Assembly: GCF_001746415.1 (NCBI RefSeq)
Contig: NZ_MEHJ01000001.1
Coordinates: 930,001-994,000 of the forward strand
From: Streptomyces agglomeratus
Lineage (GTDB): Bacteria > Actinomycetota > Actinomycetes > Streptomycetales > Streptomycetaceae
Reading direction: 5' to 3'
DNA length: 64,000 nt
The translations under genes were made by a program, and so were the position numbers. Positions 17,390 to 24,887 of this stretch are shown here, in pieces (position 1 is the first letter of the stretch; each line of letters opens with the position of its first letter). The notes below the pieces were generated by a model that saw only the letters and a list, made by a program, of their open reading frames with translations, made no database searches and was not told where the DNA came from.

Positions 17390-17716
17390 ATGACGCAAGA
17401 AACCCATCCGCATTCCCCCACCGACCGACTCGACGACGACGACTACCCGGCGTACACCATGGGCCGCGCCGCCGAGATGATCGGCGCCACGCCCGGATTC
17501 CTGCGCGCCGTCGGCGAGGCCCGGCTCATCACTCCCCTGCGGTCGGAGGGCGGCCACCGCCGCTACTCCCGCTACCAGTTGCGCATCGCGGCCCGCGCAC
17601 GCGAACTCGTCGACAGCGGTACGCCGATCGAGGCCGCCTGCCGCATCGTCATCCTAGAAGACCAGCTCGAAGAAGCCCTGCGTCTCAACGAGGAACTGCG
17701 CAAGCCCACGGGGTAA
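17390..17716 (+). CDS. Short MerR-type helix-turn-helix regulator
   Basis: The 108-residue protein has a MerR DNA-binding domain at about residues 23-90: PAYTMGRAAEMIGATPGFLR forms the helix-turn-helix, and GGHRRYSRYQLRIAARARE is the MerR wing motif. The last 20 residues are a helix (IVILEDQLEEALRLNEELRK) that probably dimerises it. There is no separate effector domain, so it resembles the short HspR/BldC-sized group rather than classical metal-sensing MerR. GAGG precedes the ATG. The gene sits behind a long structured leader and a strong promoter. Its target is unknown. Confidence 0.85.
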   Translation: MTQETHPHSPTDRLDDDDYPAYTMGRAAEMIGATPGFLRAVGEARLITPLRSEGGHRRYSRYQLRIAARARELVDSGTPIEAACRIVILEDQLEEALRLNEELRKPTG

Positions 17717-17820
17717 GGACGCCCCGATGGACCGATTGCCGCTTCAACCACTGGGACAGGTCTGCCGGATCGCAGGAAGGATGCCGAGCGCCGAAAATGG
17801 CGTATGTACGGCATATGTGT

Positions 17821-17851
17821 GGCCGCGCGCCGCGTGTACGGCGGCGCGGCC
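17821..17851 (+). terminator. GC-rich hairpin after the MerR gene
   Basis: GGCCGCGC (17821-17828) pairs with GCGCGGCC (17844-17851), and an inner GCCG/CGGC extends the stem with one bulged base. It lies about 105 bases after the MerR stop and 45 bases before the next small gene. Confidence 0.5.
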
Positions 17852-17895
17852 GCGACGGCAAACCCGGCAGACTTCCACCAGTGAGGACCACTGCG

Positions 17896-18054
17896 ATGAG
17901 TGAGCAGTCACCTTCCCAGGCAGAGGGCGAGCGCGAAGGCGAGAGGCACGAAGACATACGCCAGACAACCCCTTCCCAGGCGGAGGGGGAGCGGGACGAC
18001 ACCGACGAGAAGGAGTCGCAGGAGCTCGGCCCCGGACAGGGCCGGACCGAGTAG
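17896..18054 (+). CDS. Small acidic protein with an internal duplication, unknown function
   Basis: The frame encodes 52 residues. The unit PSQAEGER occurs twice (residues 5-12 and 26-33) and the DNA of the two copies is nearly identical. Glu, Asp, Gln and Lys make up most of the sequence, so it is probably disordered. GAGG lies about nine bases before the ATG. I do not recognise a family. It resembles small, highly charged stress-associated proteins only in composition. Confidence 0.55.
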   Translation: MSEQSPSQAEGEREGERHEDIRQTTPSQAEGERDDTDEKESQELGPGQGRTE

Positions 18055-18169
18055 TCGCCCGCCTTAGCGGTACAGCCACCGGTCGCTCGGGATGTTCCCG
18101 ACGAACCGCCCCCGGCGCGGGCGCGGCCAATGGCGTACGGGCAGCCCGTGGAGTACGGGCTCGGCGGCG

Positions 18170-18574
18170 TCAGGGGGTCCGGGACCTGATCAGGTCTTCC
18201 AGTGTCGTGTCGTGCGGGAGCTGTCCGCCCGGGGTCAGCTTGTCGACCGCCTGCGGCAGGACCTGAGCGAGCTGATCGGCCGCCTCGTCCGTCGGCAGCC
18301 CGGCTTCCCGGGCCACCTCCTCCAGCGTGTCCGGCGGCAGCGCCTGTGCGAGCTGCGCGCCGTCGACGGGCTCGTTGGCGCCCGCGCCCACCCATGAGTG
18401 GGCCTGATGACCGAGACCCCCCTCACCGAGCGCGGCCAGCAGTCCGTCCAGCGGATTGCCGCTTCCCGCCGTGCTGCCGCCGAGTGAGCCCAGCAGCGAG
18501 CCGAGGAGGCCCGCCCTTCCGTCGGCTCCTCCCAGCAGCCCTCCGAACAGACGCCCCAGATCCTCTCCCGCCAC
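18170..18574 (-). CDS. YidB/DUF937 family protein
   Basis: The 134-residue protein begins VAGEDLGRLFGGLLGGADGR, with a Gly/Leu-rich repetitive first half. It continues GLGHQAHSWVGAGANEPVDG and ALPPDTLEEVAREAGLPTDE. This HSWVGxGxNxP signature plus a C-terminal helix (ADQLAQVLPQAVDKLTPGG) is the YidB family, of unknown function and related to DUF937. The GTG start at 18574 has a strong AGGAAAGGG upstream. It is divergent from the coiled-coil protein gene at 18755. Confidence 0.85.
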   Translation of the reverse strand: MAGEDLGRLFGGLLGGADGRAGLLGSLLGSLGGSTAGSGNPLDGLLAALGEGGLGHQAHSWVGAGANEPVDGAQLAQALPPDTLEEVAREAGLPTDEAADQLAQVLPQAVDKLTPGGQLPHDTTLEDLIRSRTP

Positions 18575-18754
18575 GGTCAGCCCTTTCCTCGTCAGCCGGC
18601 ATACGGAGGCGTACGGCAGCCCCCGGCCGATCGTCCCACCCGTCCGCCTGTCGGATCTTCCGCCGCGCGACACATCACCCGGATACCGGCGCGCGCTACG
18701 CCGACCGGCAATCCCCGGGCGGCGCTCCGGGCCCGGCGGGGCAGATGATGGCGT

Positions 18755-19621
18755 GTGGACCTGGAGAGCGTCATCGACGAGCTGTACGGGCTGCCCCCGG
18801 CCCGGTTCACCGCCGCCAGGAACGAGCGCGCGGCGGCGGCCCGTACGGCGGGCGACCGCGAGCTGGCGGGGCGGATCCAGACGCTGCGGCGCCCGACGCT
18901 TTCGGCGTGGGCCGGCAATCTGCTCGTACGCGCGCAGCCGGAGCAGGTCCAGCCCCTGATCAGCCTCGGCGAAGCCATGCGCCAGGCACACCGCGATCTC
19001 GACGGCGGGCAGTTGCGAGAACTGGTCCGCCGGCAGCACGACCTGGTCGGCGCGCTGGCCCGGCAGGCGAAGCGGCTGGCCGCCGAAGCCGGCCACCCGG
19101 TCAGCGAGGACGTACTGCACGAGATCGAGGGCACGCTGCACGCCGTCCTCGCCGACCCGGACGCCGCACAGGAGTGGGCCGCGGGCCATCTCACCAAACC
19201 GCTCAGCCCGCCGGTCGGCTTCACCGCCGCCACCGCCCCTTCCGGCCCGGCCCCTTCCACCGGTCGCCGCGTCGGCGCCTCCGCCGCCGAGGCCAGGAAG
19301 AAGGAACAAAAACAAGAACAGGAACAGGAGAGGCAGAAGGAGCGGCTCGCCCGGCTCGCGCGGGCCGAGGAGGAGGCCACGGAGGCCGAGCGGCGAGCCC
19401 GTGACTCCGAGGCGGAACTGGCGCGGGCCGAGGCCGCGTTGCGGGAGGCGGAGGACGAGGTCGCCACCCTGTCCCAGCAGTTGCAGGAGGCCCAGGAGCG
19501 GCGGAAGGCCGCCCGCGAGGAGACCGTGGCCGCGCGGGGCACGGCAGGGAAAGCGCGCACAGCCGCCCGCGAGGCCCGTCGCCGCGCCGAGAACGCCGCC
19601 AGGAGGACGGACGGGCCGTGA
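18755..19621 (+). CDS. Coiled-coil protein of unknown function
   Basis: The 288-residue product opens VDLESVIDELYGLPPARFTA and contains ARNERAAAARTAGDRELAGR, a pattern found in many Streptomyces hypothetical proteins. Residues about 170-280 are a long coiled coil extremely rich in Glu, Ala, Arg and Gln (a QEQEQERQKE run, then heptads of A/L/E/R). No membrane segment or enzyme motif is visible. The start is GTG 18755. It may be a structural or scaffold protein. Function unknown. Confidence 0.75.
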   Translation: MDLESVIDELYGLPPARFTAARNERAAAARTAGDRELAGRIQTLRRPTLSAWAGNLLVRAQPEQVQPLISLGEAMRQAHRDLDGGQLRELVRRQHDLVGALARQAKRLAAEAGHPVSEDVLHEIEGTLHAVLADPDAAQEWAAGHLTKPLSPPVGFTAATAPSGPAPSTGRRVGASAAEARKKEQKQEQEQERQKERLARLARAEEEATEAERRARDSEAELARAEAALREAEDEVATLSQQLQEAQERRKAAREETVAARGTAGKARTAAREARRRAENAARRTDGP

Positions 19622-19705
19622 ACGCGGCCAGGAGAGCGGACGCGGCCGCGACGAAGGCGGCCGACGGGGTATGCGGCCGGATTTACGCCCTGATGTCAGC
19701 CGGGC

Positions 19706-20101
19706 CTAGGGCAGTTCGACCGTCTCGATGCCCGGGTTCATCTTGTGCAGCTCGGCCGGCCGGTCGGTGATAACGGGCCACCCCGGACGGCGCAGAGCCA
19801 GGTGCCCGGCGTGGGCGGTGGCGAGATCGACCTGGGCCATGGTCGCGAGTTCGGCGACCGCCAGGGCGGCCGGACGGTCGAGGCCGTGGAACTCGAAAAC
19901 CGGGGCGGCCAGCGCGAGGTCGACCTGCTCCCGTCGGCGGGGCGAGATGTCGTGGCCGATGAGACCGGCGGCGAGAGCCGTGGTGGGGACGTACAGGACC
20001 TGGATCTGCTCGACCGAGACCACGACCCGGGCCACCATGAAGGGGCGCCCGAGGGCGAGTTGCCTTATGGCGCCGGTGTCGAGGATGTACCCGCCGATCA
20101 C
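19706..20101 (-). CDS. PIN-domain toxin (VapC-like)
   Basis: The 131-residue protein starts MIGGYILDTGAIRQLALGRP, where the first acidic residue of the PIN active site (D8) sits in the usual YxxDTxA setting. Further acidic positions appear in GLDRPAALAVAEL, in QVDLATAHAGHLAL and in PVITDRP near the end, giving the expected VapC order, though spacing is somewhat atypical. PIN toxins cleave RNA. The start overlaps the stop of the upstream ribbon-helix-helix gene by four bases, the normal arrangement for a toxin-antitoxin pair. Confidence 0.8.
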   Translation of the reverse strand: MIGGYILDTGAIRQLALGRPFMVARVVVSVEQIQVLYVPTTALAAGLIGHDISPRRREQVDLALAAPVFEFHGLDRPAALAVAELATMAQVDLATAHAGHLALRRPGWPVITDRPAELHKMNPGIETVELP

Positions 20102-20370
20102 GCGGCCGCGCCCGCTTCGTCATCGCCGCGCCGGTCGGAGGCCCGCGCCCACTCCACGGCCTCGGCCCACTGCTCGGTGCTGGTCCGCTCGACCTCCGCG
20201 GCCCAGCCCTCGATGATGCGCTGGGCGCGCTCTTCGCGGCCGAGGCGCTCTTCGACCGCCTCGGTCACGTACGCCGACACGGACTCGATGCGCTTCTCCT
20301 TGGCGAGCCTTCTCAGCGCGGCCGCGCTCTCCGCCGGGATCGTGATCGTCACGCGTTCCTTGTCCGTCAT
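20098..20370 (-). CDS. Ribbon-helix-helix antitoxin (CopG-like)
   Basis: The 90-residue protein has an N-terminal RHH domain: ERVTITIPAESAAALRRLAK forms the beta strand and first helix, and RIESVSAYVTEAVEERL the second. The acidic C-terminal part (IIEGWAAEVERTSTEQWAEA) would wrap the toxin. It is translationally coupled to the PIN gene and probably represses the pair. AT-rich GTACGACCGTATGC just upstream (about 20380-20393) could be part of its operator. Confidence 0.8.
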   Translation of the reverse strand: MTDKERVTITIPAESAAALRRLAKEKRIESVSAYVTEAVEERLGREERAQRIIEGWAAEVERTSTEQWAEAVEWARASDRRGDDEAGAAA

Positions 20371-20393
20371 ACAGCCAGCGTACGACCGTATGC

Positions 20394-20441
20394 GTCGGTC
20401 CGGCAGGGGGAAGCGTCAACGCGTCCCCCTGCCGGACCGAC
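20394..20441. terminator. 18-bp perfect inverted-repeat terminator
   Basis: Bases 20394-20411 pair perfectly with 20424-20441 around a 12-base loop. It begins 15 bases past the end of the DUF2267 gene (minus strand) and lies just upstream of the toxin-antitoxin pair, so it insulates the two. Confidence 0.8.
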
Positions 20442-20455
20442 AGGGCGATACCGGC

Positions 20456-20860
20456 TCAGGCGGCAGCCGGAGCCAGTTCCGCTCGGCCGAAGAGCAGGGC
20501 GTAACCCCGTGGCAGCGCCGCAGTGATGCGCCGGGTGAGGTCGTCACCGGCGCAGTCGGCCAGGACGCCGAGTACGGAACTCACTCCCCAGCGTGCGGCG
20601 GGGGGTGTGAGCCCGCCCAGTCTCGCCGCGACGGCCTCGACGAACTCCGGCGCGGTCAGGGACCGCACTGCCGGGCTCTGCCGGGCGAGGATGACGGCCG
20701 CCTCGACAGGCAGCAGGCGCACCAGTTCGCGGCGTACATCACCACTGGTATGCGTGCCCAGCACAGTCAGTACGGTGCGCAGGATGCGCTCCGCCTCGGC
20801 ATCGGTGGTGTACTGCCCCGAGACGCGGACCTGCTGTACGAGTTCCTTCCACCGCATCAC
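20456..20860 (-). CDS. DUF2267 family protein (copy 1)
   Basis: The 134-residue helical protein starts MMRWKELVQQVRVSGQYTTD and shows the DUF2267 layout. A DAEAERILRTVLTVLG helix is followed by RRELVRLLPVEAAVILARQS, then FVEAVAARLG and a C-terminal RITAALPRGYALLFGRAEL. The family is often found among stress genes; its function is unknown. It is a paralogue of the next gene, with the same GYxLLFGR ending. Two palindromes lie in its upstream region. Its terminator is the hairpin at 20394-20441. Confidence 0.85.
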   Translation of the reverse strand: MMRWKELVQQVRVSGQYTTDAEAERILRTVLTVLGTHTSGDVRRELVRLLPVEAAVILARQSPAVRSLTAPEFVEAVAARLGGLTPPAARWGVSSVLGVLADCAGDDLTRRITAALPRGYALLFGRAELAPAAA

Positions 20861-20897
20861 TGTGGCTACCTGCCTCTCTGCTGTTTTTGGGTGATGA

Positions 20898-20945
20898 CCG
20901 GACGATGTCCGGGTGGTGACTGGTCGGTGACCGATCGGTACCGAT
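20898..20945. promoter_or_regulatory. Two palindromes upstream of the first DUF2267 gene
   Basis: CCGGACGATGTCCGG (20898-20912, six-base arms) and ATCGGTACCGAT (20934-20945, perfect) lie 38-85 bases upstream of the ATG at 20860. The second is embedded in direct repeats ACCGAT. They are candidate operator sites. Confidence 0.4.
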
Positions 20946-21041
20946 TGGTGTCGAATTCAGCATGCCTTCTCTCGGGGAAGGCAGCACCTTATGTGCGGGC
21001 TCGTCCGGCCGCCGTGCCGACTCCGCCGAACGCCCCACAGC

Positions 21042-21437
21042 TCACGTCGGCTGGGGGCGGCCGAAGAGGAGGTCGTAGCCCGGGGGCAGCTGGAGCAGGA
21101 CTCGCCGCATCAGCTCGTCGTCGGCCGCGTCGGCGACGACACTCAGGACGGCGCTGACGTCCCACTTCGCCGTCTCCTCCGTGGCGCCCTCGATCCACGC
21201 CGCCGTCGCCCGCACGAACCGCTGCGGTCCCAGCGGCTCGGCGGCCGGCAGCGGGTTGAGCAGCAGCAGCGCACACGTCTCCGGCAGCCGGGCGGCGAGC
21301 TCGGACCGCTCGGAGCCCACAACGTGCGCGCCCAGGAGGGCGATCACCACGCGGGTCGCCCGCTCGGCTTCCTGCCGTGAGGAGTACTGACCTCGTTCCT
21401 GAACGGCGGACAGGAACGCGTCCCACTTCATCACCAT
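21042..21437 (-). CDS. DUF2267 family protein (copy 2)
   Basis: The 131-residue protein starts MVMKWDAFLSAVQERGQYSS and ends LQLPPGYDLLFGRPQPT. It has the same helix order as the neighbour at 20456 (EAERATRVVIALLGAHV, then RSELAARLPETCALLLL) and clear residue identity at matching positions, so the two arose by duplication. AGAGGG precedes the start; the in-frame ATG two codons later is an alternative start. The Hsp20 gene lies upstream on the same strand, suggesting a stress role, but this is inferred from location. Confidence 0.85.
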   Translation of the reverse strand: MVMKWDAFLSAVQERGQYSSRQEAERATRVVIALLGAHVVGSERSELAARLPETCALLLLNPLPAAEPLGPQRFVRATAAWIEGATEETAKWDVSAVLSVVADAADDELMRRVLLQLPPGYDLLFGRPQPT

Positions 21438-21507
21438 GCCGCCGGCCCTCTTTTCTTACGCGCTTGTCCTGCTCGGCTCGCGCCCGCCCGTGGCGGGCCG
21501 GGAAAAC

Positions 21508-21539
21508 GGGCGGGACCCGGCCGCGGCCGGGTCCCGCCC
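21508..21539 (-). terminator. Perfect 32-bp palindromic terminator after hsp20
   Basis: The sequence 21508-21539 is a perfect palindrome with half-site GGGCGGGACCCGGCCG. On the minus strand it begins nine bases after the Hsp20 stop and is followed by GTTTT, so it fits an intrinsic terminator. Confidence 0.8.
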
Positions 21540-21547
21540 CTCCGGGT

Positions 21548-21973
21548 TCAGCCGCCGATCTCCTTGGGGCCGCCGCCCCCGGTGATCGAGATCTTGCGCG
21601 GCTTGGCCTGCTCCGCCACCGGAACGGTCAGGCGCAGCACGCCGGCGTCGTACGACGCGTCGATGCGCTCGGTGTCCAGCGTCTCGCCCAGGAACATCTG
21701 GCGGCTGAAGGAACCCGTCAGCCGCTCGGCGATCAGGACCTCCGCGCCCTCGCCAGCGCGGGAACGGCGCTCGGCCTTCACGGTCAGCACGTTCCGCTCG
21801 ACGTCGAGGTCGATCGACTCGGGGTCCACACCGGGCAGGTCGAGTTCGACGACGAAGGTGTCGCCTTCCCGATAGGCGTCCATCGGCATGGCCGCCGGCC
21901 TCGCGGTGGTGCCCATCAGCTGCTGGGTGAGGCGGTCGAGTTCACGGAAGGGGTCGGTACGCATGAGCATCAT
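21548..21973 (-). CDS. Small heat-shock protein, Hsp20/alpha-crystallin family
   Basis: The 141-residue chaperone begins [20 protein letters not shown], the usual N-terminal helix, followed by the alpha-crystallin domain: [39 protein letters not shown] and [13 protein letters not shown]. The end is [19 protein letters not shown], which contains the conserved A-x-x-x-G-V-L-x-L motif. Hsp20 proteins hold unfolded proteins during stress without ATP. AAAGGAG precedes the ATG. A good promoter lies 46-74 bases upstream, overlapping a short inverted repeat CTTGTCAAG that may bind a heat-shock repressor. Confidence 0.92.
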   Translation of the reverse strand: MMLMRTDPFRELDRLTQQLMGTTARPAAMPMDAYREGDTFVVELDLPGVDPESIDLDVERNVLTVKAERRSRAGEGAEVLIAERLTGSFSRQMFLGETLDTERIDASYDAGVLRLTVPVAEQAKPRKISITGGGGPKEIGG

Positions 21974-22018
21974 TGGTCACTCCTTTCCCGGATACGGGAT
22001 GCACATGGCGACAACACC

Positions 22019-22047
22019 TATATAGCTCGCCGCAGCAAACTTGACAA
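22019..22047 (-). promoter_or_regulatory. Promoter of the Hsp20 gene
   Basis: On the minus strand TTGTCA (22047-22042) and TATATA (22024-22019) are spaced by 17 bases. TATATA is unusually AT-rich for this genome. The -35 box lies inside the inverted repeat CTTGTCAAG, so a repressor bound there would block the promoter. Confidence 0.7.
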
Positions 22048-22107
22048 GCCCCCGCTCAATCCCGTCGTGTCTCATCTCCCGCTGGAGACGGCGGTGCGCG
22101 GGGAGGG

Positions 22108-22197
22108 CATGGGCGACGGGCCTGACGCGGGGCCGGACATGAGCGACGGCTCTGTCGCCGGGGCAGGCATGGGCGACGGCCCTGACGCCGGGGCGGG
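22108..22197. repeat. Three tandem 30-bp repeats
   Basis: Units at 22108-22137, 22138-22167 and 22168-22197 each begin CATGRGCGACGG and have the same length, with several substitutions. They lie in the gap between the Hsp20 promoter and the SRPBCC stop. The 30-bp period would be ten codons, but neither strand gives a convincing gene. Confidence 0.7.
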
Positions 22198-22222
22198 CGT
22201 CAGGGCCGTCCGTACGCGCACG

Positions 22223-22684
22223 TCAGCCGCCGGGCCGGATGCGGCCGCGCCAGGAACCGGACTCACCGCCGCGGTGCTCCACGAACTCCTTGAACCGCCG
22301 CATGTCTCCCTTGACCCGCCGGTCGATCATGCCGGTCATGTCCGCGGCCTTCTCGGCCGGGCCGCTCGTGTCCACGTCCATCACGAGCTCTACCCGGGTG
22401 TGCGTGTCGTCGAGGCGCTGGAACCGCACCATGCCCTTCTGGTGCGTGTCGCCGCCGGTGGTACGCCAAGTGATCCGCTCGTCGGGAAGCTGGTCGACGA
22501 TCTCGGTGTCGAATTCCCGCTTCACCCCGCCCATCTTCGTGGTCCAGTGGTTGTGGCGGTCGTCGATCTGCCTGACCTCCTCCACCCCCTCCATGAAGTT
22601 CGGAAACTCCTCGAACTGCGTCCACTGGTTGTAGGCGGTACGGACGGGGACCTCGACCTCTACCGTCTCCTTCACCGTGCTCAT
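22223..22684 (-). CDS. SRPBCC family (cyclase/dehydrase-like) protein
   Basis: The 153-residue protein starts MSTVKETVEVEVPVRTAYNQ and continues WTQFEEFPNFMEGVEEVRQI, the strongly conserved first helix of polyketide cyclase/dehydrase-like SRPBCC proteins. WRTTGGDTHQKGMVRFQRLD and RVKGDMRRFKEFVEHRGGES complete the helix-grip fold. AGGAGGAGG precedes the ATG at 22684. Similar proteins are common near stress genes in actinobacteria; the ligand is not known. It is downstream of the FUSC gene on the same strand. Confidence 0.85.
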   Translation of the reverse strand: MSTVKETVEVEVPVRTAYNQWTQFEEFPNFMEGVEEVRQIDDRHNHWTTKMGGVKREFDTEIVDQLPDERITWRTTGGDTHQKGMVRFQRLDDTHTRVELVMDVDTSGPAEKAADMTGMIDRRVKGDMRRFKEFVEHRGGESGSWRGRIRPGG

Positions 22685-22774
22685 CTGCGCCTCCTCCTGG
22701 TGACGCGCGGCAGCGTGCCTGCCGCGCGGATCTTGGCACAGCAGCGGGTACCCGGTCGCCGCCCGGCTACCCGC

Positions 22775-24007
22775 CTAGTCGAGGTGCTCTTCGGGCAGCT
22801 CCCGCGAGCGGCCGAGGCGCAGCCGGCCCCGCAGCTTGTCGACCACCGGGTACTTCTCCCGTTGCTCACGGGACTGACGGTCCAGCTCCTCCACCAGCCG
22901 CATGGACCGCTTCTCCACGTCCAGCTCGTCGAGGATCCGGTCGATCTCGGCGAGCAGCGCGCCGTGCAGCTGCCACTGGCGCGGATGCTCCTTCACGCCG
23001 TCGAGGAGCAGGTGGGCCACGATCTCGCGGCTGGCGCGACTCGCGGCGAGCTCCCTGAGGAGCCGCTCCTCCGCCTCCTCCGCGTTGACGCTGACCTGTG
23101 TGGTGATCAGTACGGCGAAACTCTCGATCGCACGGGCCATGTGGGTGAACAGCTCCGTCAGGGCGGTGGCGATCTCCTCGGGGAAGAGCGGTTCGTCCGT
23201 ACGGGCCTTGGCCAGGTCGGTCAGGGTGCGGCACGCCGTACGGAGCACCACCGCCGAGATCTCCAGGGTGTCCAGGCCGGTGCGCAGCACGACGCGGAAG
23301 AGCAGCCCTTCCTTGACCCGGGGGTTCAGCCGGAGGCTGTCCTCCGCCTGCCGCAGGGACGCGTCCACCTCGACGATGTCGTGGTCCAGCCGGCGCGCCT
23401 CGTGCAGCGCCTCCGCGGCCTCCGCGACCGTCGTGTGGCCACGCACCTCCTCGCCCAGGTGCATCAGCAGGTCCCGCATGCGGCCCGCGAGCCCCTCGAT
23501 GGCCGCGCTGGCGGGCTGCACCCAGACCGGTGGCGCGAACAGGACGTTGAAGAGCAGCCCGACGACCGCCCCGATCAGTGTCTCCAGGACCCGGTCCCAG
23601 GCCGTCGCGGCCACCCGCGTCACCCCGAGCACCAGCATGGCGCTGATGGCCACCTCGGGGACGAACTCACCGGCCTTGACGAAACGGCCGATGGTCAGCG
23701 AAGCGAGAATGATCAGCCCGAGGCTCCACCAGCTCAGCCCGACCAGTGAACTGAAGCCGATGGCGATGACCACGCCGGCCACCACGGAGTTCATGCGGCG
23801 CATGCTGGTGGTGAGTGTCGCGTACAGGGTGACCTGGACGACGAGCAGCGCGGTCAGCGGGGCGGTCAGCGGCGCCGGTTCGCTGCTCAGCATCAGGGCG
23901 ACGACGTAGGAGATCACGGCGGCGACGGTGGACCTGACGGTCTGTACGACCACGGGTTCCTTGTGCCACCGCACGAGGTTCAGCAGAGGGTCGGTAACTT
24001 CAGGCAC
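22775..24007 (-). CDS. FUSC/aromatic acid exporter family membrane protein
   Basis: The 410-residue product has a six-helix N-terminal membrane domain (residues about 18-165) that starts KEPVVVQTVRSTVAAVISYV and includes TTSMRRMNSVVAGVVIAIGF, as in FUSC and aromatic-acid exporters. A long cytoplasmic helical part follows (VEVDASLRQAEDSLRLNPRV and on). I chose GTG 24007, which has GAGGGG upstream. The family exports aromatic carboxylates or similar compounds; the substrate here is unknown. It ends in a charged helix rich in Arg and Glu. Confidence 0.8.
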   Translation of the reverse strand: MPEVTDPLLNLVRWHKEPVVVQTVRSTVAAVISYVVALMLSSEPAPLTAPLTALLVVQVTLYATLTTSMRRMNSVVAGVVIAIGFSSLVGLSWWSLGLIILASLTIGRFVKAGEFVPEVAISAMLVLGVTRVAATAWDRVLETLIGAVVGLLFNVLFAPPVWVQPASAAIEGLAGRMRDLLMHLGEEVRGHTTVAEAAEALHEARRLDHDIVEVDASLRQAEDSLRLNPRVKEGLLFRVVLRTGLDTLEISAVVLRTACRTLTDLAKARTDEPLFPEEIATALTELFTHMARAIESFAVLITTQVSVNAEEAEERLLRELAASRASREIVAHLLLDGVKEHPRQWQLHGALLAEIDRILDELDVEKRSMRLVEELDRQSREQREKYPVVDKLRGRLRLGRSRELPEEHLD

Positions 24008-24058
24008 TCTGGGCTTGTTCCCCTCTCCCCCACACAGGCCCCATCGGTTGTCAATCAC

Positions 24059-24096
24059 CCGTGCGCCCGCCCCAGGGGGACGGGGCGGGCGCACGG
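24059..24096. terminator. 15-bp perfect inverted-repeat terminator
   Basis: Bases 24059-24073 pair with 24082-24096 around an eight-base loop, immediately after the stop of the secreted barrel protein (minus strand, ending at 24108). Confidence 0.75.
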
Positions 24097-24107
24097 CGTA
24101 CCGCTCG

Positions 24108-24611
24108 TCAGTCGTCGAGCGTCACGCGCAGCTTTGCGTAGTCGCCGTGGAAGACGGCCTCGACCTGCCCCTCGGCGTCCTCGTACTTGCCGGTGCCGCC
24201 GGTGATCGCCGCGTCGCCGCCGTACGGGCCGGAGCGGTGGTGATCGATGGTGCCGCTCACGGTGATGCTGCCGCCGTCGGTGCGCAGCACGCTCTGGCAC
24301 TGCGCGACGACGCTGTGGGGCGTCACCTCGACAGCGCTGCAATGGGCGGTGGCGTCACCGATCTTCTTGCCGGGCTTGCCCTTCTTGAAGTCGTACAGGT
24401 ACGCGTACGACGTCCAGTCGGAGCCCTTGCGCAGCGAGCGCGGCAGGCTGTCCGAGTGCTTGTGCGCCAGCCAGTTGAGCACCTTCGCCTTGGACTCCGC
24501 CTTCGGCGCGGGGGCTGCGTGGGCGGGGAGGGCGAGGGCGCCCGTGACGGTCATCGCCATGGCGGCGGTGCTCACCGCGGCGGACAGCCGGCGGGCACGG
24601 ATGCGGAGCAT
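24108..24611 (-). CDS. Secreted allene oxide cyclase/dirigent-like barrel protein
   Basis: The 167-residue protein has a Sec signal peptide (ARRLSAAVSTAAMAMTVTGA, cleavage at AHA-AP about residue 32). The mature part shows SYAYLYDFKKGKPGKKIGDA, CSAVEVTPHSVVAQCQSVLR and AAITGGTGKYEDAEGQVEAV. The GGTGxYxxAxG motif is characteristic of allene-oxide-cyclase/dirigent-type beta barrels. Two cysteines in the mature part could form a disulphide. GGAGG precedes the ATG at 24611. Bacterial members have no established activity. Confidence 0.8.
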   Translation of the reverse strand: MLRIRARRLSAAVSTAAMAMTVTGALALPAHAAPAPKAESKAKVLNWLAHKHSDSLPRSLRKGSDWTSYAYLYDFKKGKPGKKIGDATAHCSAVEVTPHSVVAQCQSVLRTDGGSITVSGTIDHHRSGPYGGDAAITGGTGKYEDAEGQVEAVFHGDYAKLRVTLDD

Positions 24612-24887
24612 GGAACCTCCAGGAGATGAGAGTGGGACCGCCCGGCCCCCGAGGGGCGACGGGCGAAAGTGCGAGCCCACCTCAACGCATGCCGGCCTGT
24701 TCCGGTGATCGCCACGGGCGCGGAGTCACCCGCCTGGTTGCGTACCGTCACCCCTTCGGCCTTCGCCACCTGCCGCCGCACACGCGTGCGGGAGCCCCCG
24801 GTGCGGCGGCACGCAGCGCGCGGGGCGACGAATGACTGGATACCGTAAAAAACCGGACCAATCATTCGAGCAGGAGAGAGCGAAACG

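Noticed and set aside
22108..22197. Regular 30-bp repeats considered as a CRISPR array.
   Set aside because: Units are directly abutting with no unique spacers, and no cas genes are near.
21377..23749. A very long open frame on the plus strand through hsp20, SRPBCC and FUSC genes.
   Set aside because: It is the antisense of genes with clear conserved domains. Long empty frames are expected at this GC content.
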